Shown here: positions 25,118 through 33,793 of the stretch, one piece after another
Position numbering within the stretch: the stretch's first letter is position 1
How the letters are laid out: every line of letters starts with the position of its first letter
Assembly: GCA_020881835.1 (NCBI GenBank)
Contig: CP052876.1
Location: 2,914,001-2,978,000, forward strand
Length of the DNA: 64,000 nt
Source of the DNA: Kineosporiaceae bacterium SCSIO 59966
Lineage (GTDB): Bacteria > Actinomycetota > Actinomycetes > Actinomycetales > SCSIO-59966
Direction of reading: 5' to 3'
Made by a program: the position numbers and the translations under genes
The notes under the pieces: generated by a model
The model's database searches: none
What the model was told of the DNA's origin: nothing
Seen by the model: the letters and a program-made list of their open reading frames with translations, nothing else

Positions 25118-26730
25118 CGCTCCGCGACCCAGTCGCTCGCCGACGTCGCCGCGCCGGCCCGGTCGAGGAACGGCTCGACCTGCTCGGTCCAGGCCCGCAC
25201 CGAGGGGTGGTCGGTCCGCTCGGCCATCTCGGCCGTCAGCACGTACGGGTCGGCGCCGTGCGCGGCCATCGGGTTCGTCGCGGCGGCCGCCCGGACGACG
25301 TCGTCGCCGCCAGCGGGGTAGAGGACCTCCCGGCGGACGGTCGTCCACGTCGGCACGTCCGAGTTCGGGGCGCCGTCCAGGACGGTGATGAGGTCCTCGG
25401 CGTGCTCGATGCTCAGCACCGCGACGTCCGCGGGGGCGGGGAAGGCGCCCACCGGGGAGCCGACGGTGAGCACGGCGGCCGGGGTGAACTCGGCACGGAA
25501 GTCGGGGTCGGTGGCCAGCGACATCGAGGTGAGCCCGCCCTGGCTGTACCCGACGAGCAGCAGCGGCTCGCCGCGGTCCACGCCGGCGGACCGCAGCGCC
25601 CCGACGACACCCTCGGCAGCCGCCGAGGGGATGCCGGCGACGGCGTCGAGGTTGCTCGTGGCGTCCATCGGGTTCGTGCCGTGTCCGAGGTCCCAGGTCT
25701 GGGTGGCCGGCACGTACACGATGGCGCGCCGGGTGCCGGCGTGCTCGACGCGCTGCACCCGGATCCGGCCGGGCTCGCCGGGCAGGGAGCCGTCCCGGGA
25801 GGGCGCCAGGGCCGCCGCGCCGCGGACCAGGTCGGCGAGCCCAGCCGGGGGTCGCACCGGCTGTGGCGGCGGCGTCCGGGCGGGTCGCACGGTGACCGGC
25901 CCGCGGCCGAGCAGCCCGGTGCCGTACCCGATGGCCGCGGCGAGCGCCGCCAGGTCGGGGACGTCCCGCGGCGGCAGCGCCCCCTGCGCCTCGGGCCGGG
26001 GCAGCGTCACCCGCGGATTGGTGCCGGAGCGGCGCAGCAGGAGGACCCCGGTCGCGAACGACGGGGCCGCGGCGACGAGGTGCTCGGCCGCCTCGGGGTG
26101 CCGGGCGAGCCAGCCGAGCGCGTCGGCGCCGGCCGCCGCGCCGTCGTCCTGCAGCTCCCGGACTCCGAGCGCCCCGAGGACCGCCAGCCGCGCCGGCAGC
26201 CCGCCGGGGCCGACCTCGTCCCGGACGACGTCCCCCACCAGGTCCACGGTGGCCGGGACCATGACGTCCGCGGTGCTGACGGCGACCGGCACCGCGACCG
26301 CGGCCCCGGCGACGACCACGGCCCCGAGCGGGAAGCGCAGCGCCAGCCGCGGCAGCTGCTCGCCGAGCGAGCCGGCGACCCTGTCCCGGGCCGCGGTGAG
26401 GGCCTCGGCGACGAGGCGGTCGGCCCGCTGGTAGCCGGTGGCAGCGGTCCGGACGGCGACGCCCAGCGCGCCGGCGCGCACGGCGAGGCGGGCCAGGTCC
26501 GCGGCGGCCGCGACGACCCGCTGCTCGGCCCGCGCCCAGCCGCCCGGGTCGAGCGCGATCGCCGCCGGGTCGAGGACCTGGCCGGCGACGACGGTGAGGC
26601 GCCCCCCGGCAGTGGCCAGCCGGCCGGCGCAGTCCCCGAGCACCGTTGCGGCCCGCAGCATGGCGTCGAGGTCCGCGGCGGTCCCGCCCGCGCCGCCGCT
26701 GACGACGATCCCGCCCCTGTCACGGGTCAC
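25108..26730 (-). CDS. alpha/beta hydrolase with N-terminal WXG100-like helical domain
   Basis: A 540-residue protein of unknown function. Residues about 1-130 are Ala-rich helices resembling the ESX/WXG100-associated domain. Residues about 290-540 form an alpha/beta hydrolase with nucleophile motif GYSQGG (in LLVGYSQGGLTSMSL), preceded by VYVPATQTWDLGHGTNPMD. The catalytic Asp/His are probably in EDLITVLDG and near the C-terminus (RTDHPSVR). There is no classical signal peptide. It is the third gene of a minus-strand operon, overlapping the gene before it by 4 bases, which suggests a type VII-secreted or associated esterase. Confidence 0.65.
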   Translation of the reverse strand: MTRDRGGIVVSGGAGGTAADLDAMLRAATVLGDCAGRLATAGGRLTVVAGQVLDPAAIALDPGGWARAEQRVVAAAADLARLAVRAGALGVAVRTAATGYQRADRLVAEALTAARDRVAGSLGEQLPRLALRFPLGAVVVAGAAVAVPVAVSTADVMVPATVDLVGDVVRDEVGPGGLPARLAVLGALGVRELQDDGAAAGADALGWLARHPEAAEHLVAAAPSFATGVLLLRRSGTNPRVTLPRPEAQGALPPRDVPDLAALAAAIGYGTGLLGRGPVTVRPARTPPPQPVRPPAGLADLVRGAAALAPSRDGSLPGEPGRIRVQRVEHAGTRRAIVYVPATQTWDLGHGTNPMDATSNLDAVAGIPSAAAEGVVGALRSAGVDRGEPLLLVGYSQGGLTSMSLATDPDFRAEFTPAAVLTVGSPVGAFPAPADVAVLSIEHAEDLITVLDGAPNSDVPTWTTVRREVLYPAGGDDVVRAAAATNPMAAHGADPYVLTAEMAERTDHPSVRAWTEQVEPFLDRAGAATSASDWVAERQP

Positions 26731-27305
26731 CGGCGCTCACCGTCCTCGAGGGCCGCCAGCAGCGCGGCGGCCAGCCGGCGGCCCGGCAGGCCCGGCGGCT
26801 CCCCCGGGCAGAGGCCGGCCCAGCGGCGACGTCGGGACCGGACGTCGAGCCAGACGGGATCCGGCCCACCGGGGGCGTCGGCGAGGAGCCCGGTGATCTC
26901 CGGGACGACGCCGTCCACACCGGGCGCGGACACCTCGACGGCGTCGAGCAGGTCGCCGTCCCGGGTCGCCGAGGCCACGCACACCGCGACCGGGGGGCAC
27001 AGGCCGGCGTCGACGCGCACCGTCGCGCCGCCACGGGCCACGGCGGCGGTGGCCGCGACCGGGGCGGTGCGGTGGACGGCGAGCAGACCGGCCAGCACCG
27101 GGTCGACCGCGAGACCAGCGTCACCGGAGCGGACGAGAAGGCGGCTGCGAACCAGCTCCCGGACGACGTCCGCCGGCAGGTGCCCGGGACCCCCGGGGCC
27201 GGCCGCACCGCAGCCGCCGCGGGCCTGCGCCGCGTGGTCATCGACGGCCGTGACGACCGCGGCGAAGGCCGCAGCGGACATCCGCACCCGCGGCACGGCG
27301 CTCAC
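26727..27305 (-). CDS. hypothetical protein, middle gene of WXG100-like operon (EspG-like position)
   Basis: I do not recognise this 192-residue protein with confidence. It starts MSAVPRVRMSAAAFAAVV and contains the helical segment HLPADVVRELVRSRLLVRSG. A beta-rich half follows (VDAGLCPPVAVCVASATRDG), with the C-terminus rich in Arg and Leu. Size, gene position and the alternating helix/strand pattern recall EspG-type chaperones of type VII secretion, but no signature proves it. The GTG start overlaps the upstream stop by 4 bases (GTGA), and its own stop overlaps the next start in the same way, so all three products are coupled. Confidence 0.5.
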   Translation of the reverse strand: MSAVPRVRMSAAAFAAVVTAVDDHAAQARGGCGAAGPGGPGHLPADVVRELVRSRLLVRSGDAGLAVDPVLAGLLAVHRTAPVAATAAVARGGATVRVDAGLCPPVAVCVASATRDGDLLDAVEVSAPGVDGVVPEITGLLADAPGGPDPVWLDVRSRRRRWAGLCPGEPPGLPGRRLAAALLAALEDGERR

Positions 27306-27679
27306 GGCCTCCGCCCCGGCCGGCCGGCGACCGCGAGGAGCTCCCGCGCCCGGTCCTCGACCGCGTCGGCGTGCGCCCTCAGCGCGCTGGAGGCGTCCTG
27401 GACGTCGCCGGCGGCCCGGCTCAGCGCGGCGGTGAGCCCGTCGACCTCGACGCGGAACGCCTCGGCCGCCACCGAGCGCCAGGGGATGTCCCGAAGGCCC
27501 CGGACCGCGGCCAGGCACGACCGGACCTCCTGCGCCGCCTCGTGGACCGACCGGGCGGCGGCGCCGTCCAGCCCGGCCAGCGCCCTGCGCGCGAGCCACT
27601 GCCCTGCCTCGGCCCCCACCCCGTCCAGGATCACCCCGTCCCCCACTGCCACCCCGTCCACCACTGCCGGCCCTCCCAC
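27302..27679 (-). CDS. WXG100-like small helical protein
   Basis: A 125-residue Ala-rich helical protein, first of the three-gene operon. The central segment IPWRSVAAEAFRVEVDGL has a W...F pairing in the position where WXG100 proteins have the WxG turn between two helices. The following LRAHADAVEDRARELL helix completes the hairpin. The exact WxG is WRS here. GTG at 27679 is chosen because GGAGGG lies 7 bases upstream and a TAGCGT -10 box is further upstream; GTG at 27718 is an alternative. A secretion substrate or toxin-fold partner is an inference only. Confidence 0.5.
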   Translation of the reverse strand: MGGPAVVDGVAVGDGVILDGVGAEAGQWLARRALAGLDGAAARSVHEAAQEVRSCLAAVRGLRDIPWRSVAAEAFRVEVDGLTAALSRAAGDVQDASSALRAHADAVEDRARELLAVAGRPGRRP

Positions 27680-27707
27680 TGGTCCGCCCTCCTCGTCGTC
27701 CGCGGCG

Positions 27708-27713
27708 ACGCTA
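27708..27713 (-). promoter_or_regulatory. -10 box (TAGCGT) of the WXG100-like operon
   Basis: TAGCGT on the minus strand lies 28 bases before the preferred GTG at 27679, leaving room for a short leader that contains the GGAGGG ribosome-binding site. Confidence 0.4.
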
Positions 27714-27816
27714 GGCACGTGGGCCCACGGGGACCGGGCGCCGCGGCCGCGGGTGTGGACCCGAGCCGGCGGGACCCGGGATGTGCAGGACAGGTGCGGT
27801 AGGCGAGCATGGGCCG

Positions 27817-28329
27817 GTGCCCGACCGCTACCGCGTGACGTTCGTCTGCACCGGCAACATCTGCCGCTCACCGATGGCCGAGACGGTGCTGCGCCGCCGC
27901 GCCGAGCGCGAGGGCCTCAGCGACGTCCTCGACGTCCGGTCCAGCGGGACGGGGGACTGGCACGTCGGCCAGCCCGCCGACCGGCGGGCCGTGGCCGCCC
28001 TCGCCGCCCGCGGGTACGACGCGTCGGGTCACCGGGCCAGGCAGGTCACCGAGTCCGACCTCGACGAGCACGACCTCGTCGTCCCCCTGGACCGCGGGCA
28101 CCTGGCTGCGCTGCGGGCGATGGCCCGCACTCCCGAGCAGCGGGCCCGTATCCGGCTGCTGCGCTCCTTCGACCCCGACGCCGACGACGACGAGGTGGCA
28201 GACCCGTACTACGGCGACGACGAGCACTTCGACGAGGTGCTCGACCAGATCGAGTCCGCGGTGACGGGGATCCTGGACCACGTCCGGCGGGCAACGGGGG
28301 CGGGCGACCGGCCGGGGACGCCAAGCTGA
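27817..28329 (+). CDS. low-molecular-weight protein-tyrosine phosphatase
   Basis: A 170-residue phosphatase. The P-loop C(X)5R is at the N-terminus (VCTGNICRSPMAE) and the general-acid Asp is in DPYYGDDEHFDEV. Length and motifs are standard for the actinobacterial PtpA-like family, which dephosphorylates phosphotyrosine or phosphoarginine proteins. GTG at 27817 gives a normal N-terminus (MPDRYRVTFVCTGN). The stop overlaps the start of the fructosamine kinase gene, so the two are a coupled pair. Confidence 0.92.
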   Translation: MPDRYRVTFVCTGNICRSPMAETVLRRRAEREGLSDVLDVRSSGTGDWHVGQPADRRAVAALAARGYDASGHRARQVTESDLDEHDLVVPLDRGHLAALRAMARTPEQRARIRLLRSFDPDADDDEVADPYYGDDEHFDEVLDQIESAVTGILDHVRRATGAGDRPGTPS

Positions 28330-29084
28330 GCGGGCGCACGTTCACCAAGCGCCGGGCGGACGCCCCGCCCGGGTTCTTCGCCGTCGAGGCGGCCGGCCTG
28401 CGCTGGCTCGCCGAGGCGGGCGGCGTCCCGGTCCCCAGGCCGGTCTCGGTCGGCCCCGACCACATCGAGCTGCCTTACCTGGACCCGGCGCCGCCGACGG
28501 CGACCGCTGCCGAGGCGTTGGGCCGGGGCCTGGCGCGCACGCACGCGGCCGGCGCCCCCGCGTTCGGCAGCCCACCGGCCGACTGGGCCGGCGACGGCTT
28601 CATCGGCCCGCTGCCCCTGGCACACCGGCCGTCCGCGTCGTGGGGCGCCTTCTACGCGGACCTGCGGGTCGAGCCGTTCGCCCGCCGAGCCCACACCCTC
28701 GGCTCGCTCACCGACCGTGCCCTGGACGCCGTCCTCGCGGTCTGCGACCGGCTGCGCTCCGGCGAGCTGGACGACGGCCGCCCGCCGGCCCGCCTGCACG
28801 GTGACCTGTGGTCCGGCAACGTCATCTGGACCGCGGACGGCGCCGTCCTGGTCGACCCGGCCGCCCACGGCGGGCACCCGGAGACGGACCTGGCGATGCT
28901 CCAGCTGTTCGGCCTGCCGCACCTGGACCGGGTGCTCGCCGCCTACGACGAGGCCGCCCCGCTGACCGACGGCTGGCGGGAGCGGGTCGGGCTGCACCAG
29001 CTCCACCCGCTGCTCGTGCACGCCGTGCTGTTCGGCCCCTCCTACGGGGCGGCAGCGGAGCGGGCCGCGCTCAGCGTCCCGTGA
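28326..29084 (+). CDS. fructosamine kinase family protein, probable CTG start
   Basis: A 252-residue kinase related to fructosamine-3-kinase, which phosphorylates sugar adducts on protein lysines and so repairs glycation. Key motifs are HGDLWSGNVIW (catalytic loop) and DPAAHGGHPETDLAML (metal-binding DPA). The conserved start region TFTKRRADAPPGFFAVEA begins only about five residues after the phosphatase stop. No ATG, GTG or TTG is close enough in frame to include it. CTG at 28326, inside CTGAGC that overlaps the phosphatase TGA and with GGGGA 8 bases upstream, is the best candidate start. Confidence 0.78.
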   Translation: MSGRTFTKRRADAPPGFFAVEAAGLRWLAEAGGVPVPRPVSVGPDHIELPYLDPAPPTATAAEALGRGLARTHAAGAPAFGSPPADWAGDGFIGPLPLAHRPSASWGAFYADLRVEPFARRAHTLGSLTDRALDAVLAVCDRLRSGELDDGRPPARLHGDLWSGNVIWTADGAVLVDPAAHGGHPETDLAMLQLFGLPHLDRVLAAYDEAAPLTDGWRERVGLHQLHPLLVHAVLFGPSYGAAAERAALSVP

Positions 29085-29105
29085 CCTGCAGAGCCGCGGC
29101 GGGGC

Positions 29106-30479
29106 TCACAGCCCCTTGACGGCGGACAGCACCTTGGTCAGCGACTCCTTGGCGTCACCGAACAGCAGCGTGGTCTTGGGGTCGTAGAGCAGCTCGTTCT
29201 CGATGCCGGCGAACCCGGGCCGCATGGACCGCTTGAGGAACACCACCTGCTGGGCGTCGGCGACCTCGAGGATCGGCATCCCGTAGATCGGCGCCCCCGG
29301 GGTCGTCTTGGCCGCCGGGTTGACGACGTCGTTGGCGCCGACGACGAGGACGACGTCGGTCGTCTTGAACACCGGGTTGATCTCGTCCATCTCCTTGAGC
29401 GCCTCGTACGGCACGTTCGCCTCGGCGAGCAGCACGTTCATGTGCCCGGGCATCCGGCCGGCGACCGGGTGGATGCCGTAGAGCACCTCGATCCCCTTGG
29501 CCTCCAGGGTCTGCGCCAGCTCGGCCATCGTGTGCTGGGCCTGGGCCACCGCGAGCCCGTACCCGGGGACGACGACGACCCGGTGGGCGTAGGCGAGCAG
29601 GATCGCGACGTCCTCCGGCGAGGACGAGCGGACCGGCCGGTCGGACACCGCGGTCGACCCGGCCGTGGAGCCGCCGCGCAGGGCGCCGAAGAGGATGCCG
29701 GACACCGAGCGGCCCATCGCCGCGGCCATCGCCCGGGTGAGGATGGTGCCGCTGGCGCCGACGAGCGTGCCGCCGACGAGCAGCACGGTGTTGTCCAGGA
29801 CGAGCCCGGACGCCGCGACGGCCAGGCCGGTCATCGCGTTGAGCAGGGAGATGACGATTGGCACGTCCGCGCCGCCCACCGGCAGGACGAGCAGGAGTCC
29901 CACGACGAGGCCGAGGGCGAGCAGGACCAGTGCTGCGGGGGTGGACCCGGTCGCGGCGAGCACACCGGCCAGGACGACGACCCCGAGGGCGGAGGCGACC
30001 ATGAGCACCGGGGCGCCGGGCAGGACGACGGGCCGGGTCGTCATCACCTCCTGCAACTTGAGGAACGTCACGACCGAGCCGGAGAACGCGACCGCACCGA
30101 CCGGGACGGTGAACGCCACCGCGAGCTGGCCGCCCCACGCCGTCATCGCCGGCAGCTCGAGCAGGGCGACCAGGGCAGCGGCCCCGCCGCCGACCCCGTT
30201 GAACAGGGCGACGAGCTGCGGCATCGACGTCATCGGCACCCGGCGGGCGGCGGGCACGGCGAGCGCCGTGCCGACCGCGATCGCGGCGAGGATGGGCAGG
30301 ATGTTGTCCAGGTCCGAGGACAGGAACACGGTGACCAGCGCGAGCGCCGCGCCGGCCGCGCCGATGAGGTTGCCGCGGCGCGCGGTCCGCGGCGAGGACA
30401 GGCCCTTGAGGGCGAGGATGAACGCGACGGCAGCGGCGAGGTAGAGCAGCGCCGTCCAGGTCTCGGGCAGCAGGTTCAC
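29106..30479 (-). CDS. pntB: NAD(P) transhydrogenase subunit beta
   Basis: A 457-residue subunit carrying membrane helices (domain II, residues 1-270) and the C-terminal NADP(H)-binding domain III with the YGLAVAQAQHTMAEL loop and VVGANDVVNPAA segment. With PntA it couples proton flow to hydride transfer from NADH to NADP+. The GTG start overlaps the pntA2 stop by 4 bases. It converges with the fructosamine kinase gene 21 bases away. Confidence 0.95.
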   Translation of the reverse strand: MNLLPETWTALLYLAAAVAFILALKGLSSPRTARRGNLIGAAGAALALVTVFLSSDLDNILPILAAIAVGTALAVPAARRVPMTSMPQLVALFNGVGGGAAALVALLELPAMTAWGGQLAVAFTVPVGAVAFSGSVVTFLKLQEVMTTRPVVLPGAPVLMVASALGVVVLAGVLAATGSTPAALVLLALGLVVGLLLVLPVGGADVPIVISLLNAMTGLAVAASGLVLDNTVLLVGGTLVGASGTILTRAMAAAMGRSVSGILFGALRGGSTAGSTAVSDRPVRSSSPEDVAILLAYAHRVVVVPGYGLAVAQAQHTMAELAQTLEAKGIEVLYGIHPVAGRMPGHMNVLLAEANVPYEALKEMDEINPVFKTTDVVLVVGANDVVNPAAKTTPGAPIYGMPILEVADAQQVVFLKRSMRPGFAGIENELLYDPKTTLLFGDAKESLTKVLSAVKGL

Positions 30480-30790
30480 CGCTGCACCTCCCCGCCGCGG
30501 GCAGCGCCGTCTCGGGGGCGACCCCGGAACATCTCGAGCATCCGGTCGGTCACCACGAAGCCTCCGACGAGGTTGACCGTCGCCATCAGCACTGCGACGA
30601 GCGCGACGACGAGGGTGAGGGTGTCGTCCGCGTGCCCGGCGACGAGGATGGCGCCGACGAGGACGATGCCGTGGATGGCGTTCGCGCCGGACATCAGCGG
30701 GGTGTGCAGGGTGCTGGACACCTTCGACACCACCTCGAACCCGACGAACACCGACAGCACGAAGATGGTGAGCAGCGCGACGCCGTCCAT
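30476..30790 (-). CDS. pntA2: NAD(P) transhydrogenase subunit alpha part 2 (membrane part)
   Basis: A 104-residue membrane protein with three helices, matching the C-terminal domain of E. coli PntA encoded here as a separate gene. The segment MSGANAIHGIVLVGAILVAG contains the conserved His-Gly of the proton path. Its ATG overlaps the stop of pntA1 by one base and its stop overlaps pntB by four. The three-gene split is usual in actinobacteria. Confidence 0.93.
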   Translation of the reverse strand: MDGVALLTIFVLSVFVGFEVVSKVSSTLHTPLMSGANAIHGIVLVGAILVAGHADDTLTLVVALVAVLMATVNLVGGFVVTDRMLEMFRGRPRDGAARGGEVQR

Positions 30791-31935
30791 CACTGGCCTC
30801 CCTCGAGCAGGATGCGGGTGGGCTCGTGCCGGACCTCGCCGGCGTGGGTGAGGCAGGCCCCGGCGACGACCTCGTCGTCGAAGTCGGGCACCACCTCGCC
30901 GTCGGTCGTCATGAGCAGCAACAGGTTCGCGACGTTCTTCGCGTACAGGCGGGAGGCGTCCACCGGCATCGTGCTGGCGGCGTCCCGCATCCCGACGACG
31001 ACGACGTCGCCCCCGCCGGCCGTGGCCGGCACCGCGACGTCCTGCCCGGGCACGGACGCCTCGACGTTGCCGCCGGACTCCGCCGCCAGGTCGACGACGA
31101 CGCTGCCGGGCTTCATGGCGGCCACCATCGGCGTCGTGACGAGCAGCGGGGCCGAGCGTCCCGGGACCGCGGCGGTAGTGATCACGACGTCCGCGTCGGC
31201 GACGTGCGGTGCCAGCGCCTCGCGCTGGGCGCGGGCCCGCTCCTCGGTCATCTCCCGGGCGTACCCGCCGCCGCCCTCCAGGGCGTCCAGGCCTAGGTCG
31301 ACGAACGTCGCCCCCATCGAGCGCACCTCGTCCGCGGAGGAGGACCGCACGTCGTAGCCCGACACGACGGCGCCGAGCCGCCGGGCGGTGGCGATGGCCT
31401 GCAGCCCGGCGACACCGGCGCCCAGCACGAGCACCCGGGCGGGCGGCACCGTCCCGGCAGCGGTCATGAACAGCGGCAGGAACCGGGGCAGCCGGGTGGC
31501 CGCCTCCAGGACGCAGCGGTAACCCGCGACGAGGGCCTGCGAGGTCAGCGCGTCCATCGACTGGGCGCGGGAGATCCGCGGCACGAGCTCGAGCGCGAAC
31601 GACGTCGTGCGCGCGTCCCGCAGAGCCGCCACGGTGGGCAGCTCGGTGGACGGAGAGCACAGGCCGATCGTGATGGCCCCCTCGCGCAGCCGCGGCGGGA
31701 CCGCCGGGGGCAGCGGCCGCACGTGCAGCAGGACGTCGACGGCCGCGGCGTCCACGGCCTCGACGACGACGGCACCGGCGCCGGTGTACGCGTCGTCCGG
31801 GACGAACGCGTGCCGGCCTGCGCCACGCTGGACGACGACCTCCAGCCCGGCGCCGACGAGCTGGGCCACGGTTTCAGGGGTGACGGCTACCCGGCGCTCG
31901 CCGGGCAGCGTCTCGGCGGGGACAGCGACTCTCAC
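30790..31935 (-). CDS. pntA1: NAD(P) transhydrogenase subunit alpha part 1 (NAD-binding)
   Basis: A 381-residue soluble domain I, related to alanine dehydrogenase. It starts RVAVPAETLPGERRVAVTPE and carries the dinucleotide-binding VLGAGVAGLQAIATARRLGA. The mobile loop region follows GYAREMTEERARAQREAL. It binds NAD(H) and passes hydride to PntB. GTG at 31935 is chosen because a TAGGTT -10 box lies 7 bases before it; the longer frame would add a low-complexity leader overlapping the divergent purB region. Confidence 0.93.
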   Translation of the reverse strand: MRVAVPAETLPGERRVAVTPETVAQLVGAGLEVVVQRGAGRHAFVPDDAYTGAGAVVVEAVDAAAVDVLLHVRPLPPAVPPRLREGAITIGLCSPSTELPTVAALRDARTTSFALELVPRISRAQSMDALTSQALVAGYRCVLEAATRLPRFLPLFMTAAGTVPPARVLVLGAGVAGLQAIATARRLGAVVSGYDVRSSSADEVRSMGATFVDLGLDALEGGGGYAREMTEERARAQREALAPHVADADVVITTAAVPGRSAPLLVTTPMVAAMKPGSVVVDLAAESGGNVEASVPGQDVAVPATAGGGDVVVVGMRDAASTMPVDASRLYAKNVANLLLLMTTDGEVVPDFDDEVVAGACLTHAGEVRHEPTRILLEGGQ

Positions 31936-31942
31936 TCTGCGC

Positions 31943-31948
31943 AACCTA
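31943..31948 (-). promoter_or_regulatory. -10 box (TAGGTT) of the pntA1-pntA2-pntB operon, leaderless
   Basis: TAGGTT on the minus strand ends 7 bases before the GTG at 31935, with no Shine-Dalgarno sequence. Confidence 0.55.
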
Positions 31949-32060
31949 TGCGATGACGACGCCGGACGCCGGGGGTCCAAGGTCCCGGGCGTGCCGCGCC
32001 CGGCCCACCGCGCGTCCTGCGTCCCGGTCCGGCACCGTGCGCAGTCCCGGGTCTGGGACG

Positions 32061-33533
32061 ATGCGGACCGTGCAGACCGAGCCCTCGCCGCCCTCGCCGC
32101 CCTCGCCGACACCGCCGACACCGCCGACACCGCTGGCGGACGCCGGCGTCCCGCTCGGGCCGCTGGACGGCCGCTACCGCCCGGTCGTGGCCCCGCTCGT
32201 CGAGCACCTGTCGGAGGCGGCGCTCAACCGCGAACGGCTGCGGGTGGAGGTGGAGTGGCTCATCCACCTCACCGAGCACCAGGTCGTCCCCGGTGCCCGG
32301 CGGCTCACCGAGGCCGAGACGGCCCGGCTGCGCGGCCTCGCCGCCGGCTTCGGTCCCGCTGACGTCGCCGAGGTCGCCGAGATCGAACGGGTCACCGTGC
32401 ACGACGTCAAGGCGGTCGAGTACCTCCTCAAGCGCCGGATGGCCGGGACGACGCTGGAGGACCTCACCGAGCTCGTGCACTTCGGCTGCACCAGCGAGGA
32501 CATCAACAACCTGGCGTACGCGCTCATGGTGCGCGGCGCCGTCCAGCAGGTCTGGCTGCCCGCCGCCCGCGCCGTCGTCCACTCCGTCACGGCGATGGCG
32601 CACGAGCTCGCCGACCTGCCGGTGCTGGCCCGCACCCACGGGCAGCCGGCCACGCCGACGACCCTCGGCAAGGAGCTCGCCGTGCTGGCGCACCGGCTCC
32701 GTCGCCAGCTGGGTCGGGTCGAGCGCGCCGAGTACCTCGGGAAGGTCAACGGCGCGACCGGCACCTGGTCGGCGCACGTCGTCGCCGTCCCGGCGGTGGA
32801 CTGGGCCCAGGTGTCGCGCCGTTTCGTCGAGGGCCTGGGGCTCACGTGGAACCCGCTGACCACCCAGATCGAGTCGCACGACTGGCAGGCGGAGCTCTAC
32901 GCGGACGTGGCCCGGTTCAACCGGGTGCTGCACAACCTCTGCACCGACGTGTGGACCTACATCTCCCTGGGCTACTTCGTCCAGGTACTCGATCAGCAGA
33001 GCCAGGGCTCCATCGGCTCCTCGACGATGCCGCACAAGGTCAACCCCATCCGGTTCGAGAACGCCGAGGCGAACCTCGAGGTGTCCACGGCCCTGCTCGA
33101 CGTCCTGGCCTCGACCCTGGTCACCTCCCGGCTGCAGCGGGACCTCAGCGACTCCTCGATGCAGCGCAACATCGGCTCGGCCTTCGGGCACTCGCTGGTG
33201 GCCCTCGACAACGTCCGTCGCGGACTCGCCGGCCTGGACGCCGACCCGGCCGCCACGGCCCGCGACCTGGACGCGAACTGGGAGGTGCTCGGGGAGGCCG
33301 TGCAGTCGGTCATGCGCGCCGCCGGGATCGCCGGCACCCCCGGGATGGACGAGCCGTACGAGCGGGTCAAGGAGCTCACCCGGGGACGACGGGTCGACGG
33401 CGAGACGATGCGCCAGTTCGTCGCCGGCCTCGGGCTGCCCGACGCCGAGCGGGAGCGGCTGCTGGCGCTGACCCCCGCCGGCTACACCGGCCTGGCGGCC
33501 GAGCTCGTCGCCCGGTACCTGCCCCGGGACTGA
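32061..33533 (+). CDS. purB: adenylosuccinate lyase
   Basis: A 490-residue fumarase-superfamily enzyme that acts twice in purine synthesis, forming AICAR and AMP. The signature GSSTMPHKVNPIRFENAE is complete; the catalytic His region RTHGQPATPTTLGKELA and the SCAR-binding TSEDINN are present. It belongs to the E. coli-like long type. The N-terminus has an extra Pro/Ser/Thr low-complexity leader (PPSPPSPTPPTPPTP) before GPLDGRY, so the true start could be later; ATG at 32061 is the first plausible one. A tandem repeat array follows the stop. Confidence 0.92.
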   Translation: MRTVQTEPSPPSPPSPTPPTPPTPLADAGVPLGPLDGRYRPVVAPLVEHLSEAALNRERLRVEVEWLIHLTEHQVVPGARRLTEAETARLRGLAAGFGPADVAEVAEIERVTVHDVKAVEYLLKRRMAGTTLEDLTELVHFGCTSEDINNLAYALMVRGAVQQVWLPAARAVVHSVTAMAHELADLPVLARTHGQPATPTTLGKELAVLAHRLRRQLGRVERAEYLGKVNGATGTWSAHVVAVPAVDWAQVSRRFVEGLGLTWNPLTTQIESHDWQAELYADVARFNRVLHNLCTDVWTYISLGYFVQVLDQQSQGSIGSSTMPHKVNPIRFENAEANLEVSTALLDVLASTLVTSRLQRDLSDSSMQRNIGSAFGHSLVALDNVRRGLAGLDADPAATARDLDANWEVLGEAVQSVMRAAGIAGTPGMDEPYERVKELTRGRRVDGETMRQFVAGLGLPDAERERLLALTPAGYTGLAAELVARYLPRD

Positions 33534-33541
33534 CCCGCCCC

Positions 33542-33639
33542 GGGGTGGCGGGATTGCATGATCACGGATGGGACGTGCAGGGTGGCGGGATTGCATGATC
33601 ACGGATGGGACGTGCAGGGTGGCGGGATTGCATGATCAC
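33542..33639. repeat. three inverted A modules in a perfect 37-bp tandem array
   Basis: Copies at 33542-33565, 33580-33602 and 33617-33639 are separated by an identical 14-base spacer (GGATGGGACGTGCA), so the whole 37-base unit repeats. There is no hairpin B here. Spacers are identical, not unique, so this is not a CRISPR array. The remaining bases up to 33793 hold only the leader of the secreted protein gene. Confidence 0.9.
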
Positions 33640-33793
33640 GGGAGGGTGGGGATGGGGCTGGGGGCGGGGTCTGGGGGCGGGCGGCGGCTCCCCGGGTACC
33701 GGGAGGTGTGTCCCAGGGTCCTCCCAGGTCGTCGGTGCACCGTGTCAGGTGTTGGTGGGCAACGGGTCCACCGCCTGGATCAGGGAGGTCGCA

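Noticed and set aside
33542-33639. CRISPR-like array of regularly spaced repeats
   Set aside because: The spacers are identical and only 14 bases long, the same unit occurs elsewhere as intergenic repeats, and there are no cas genes.
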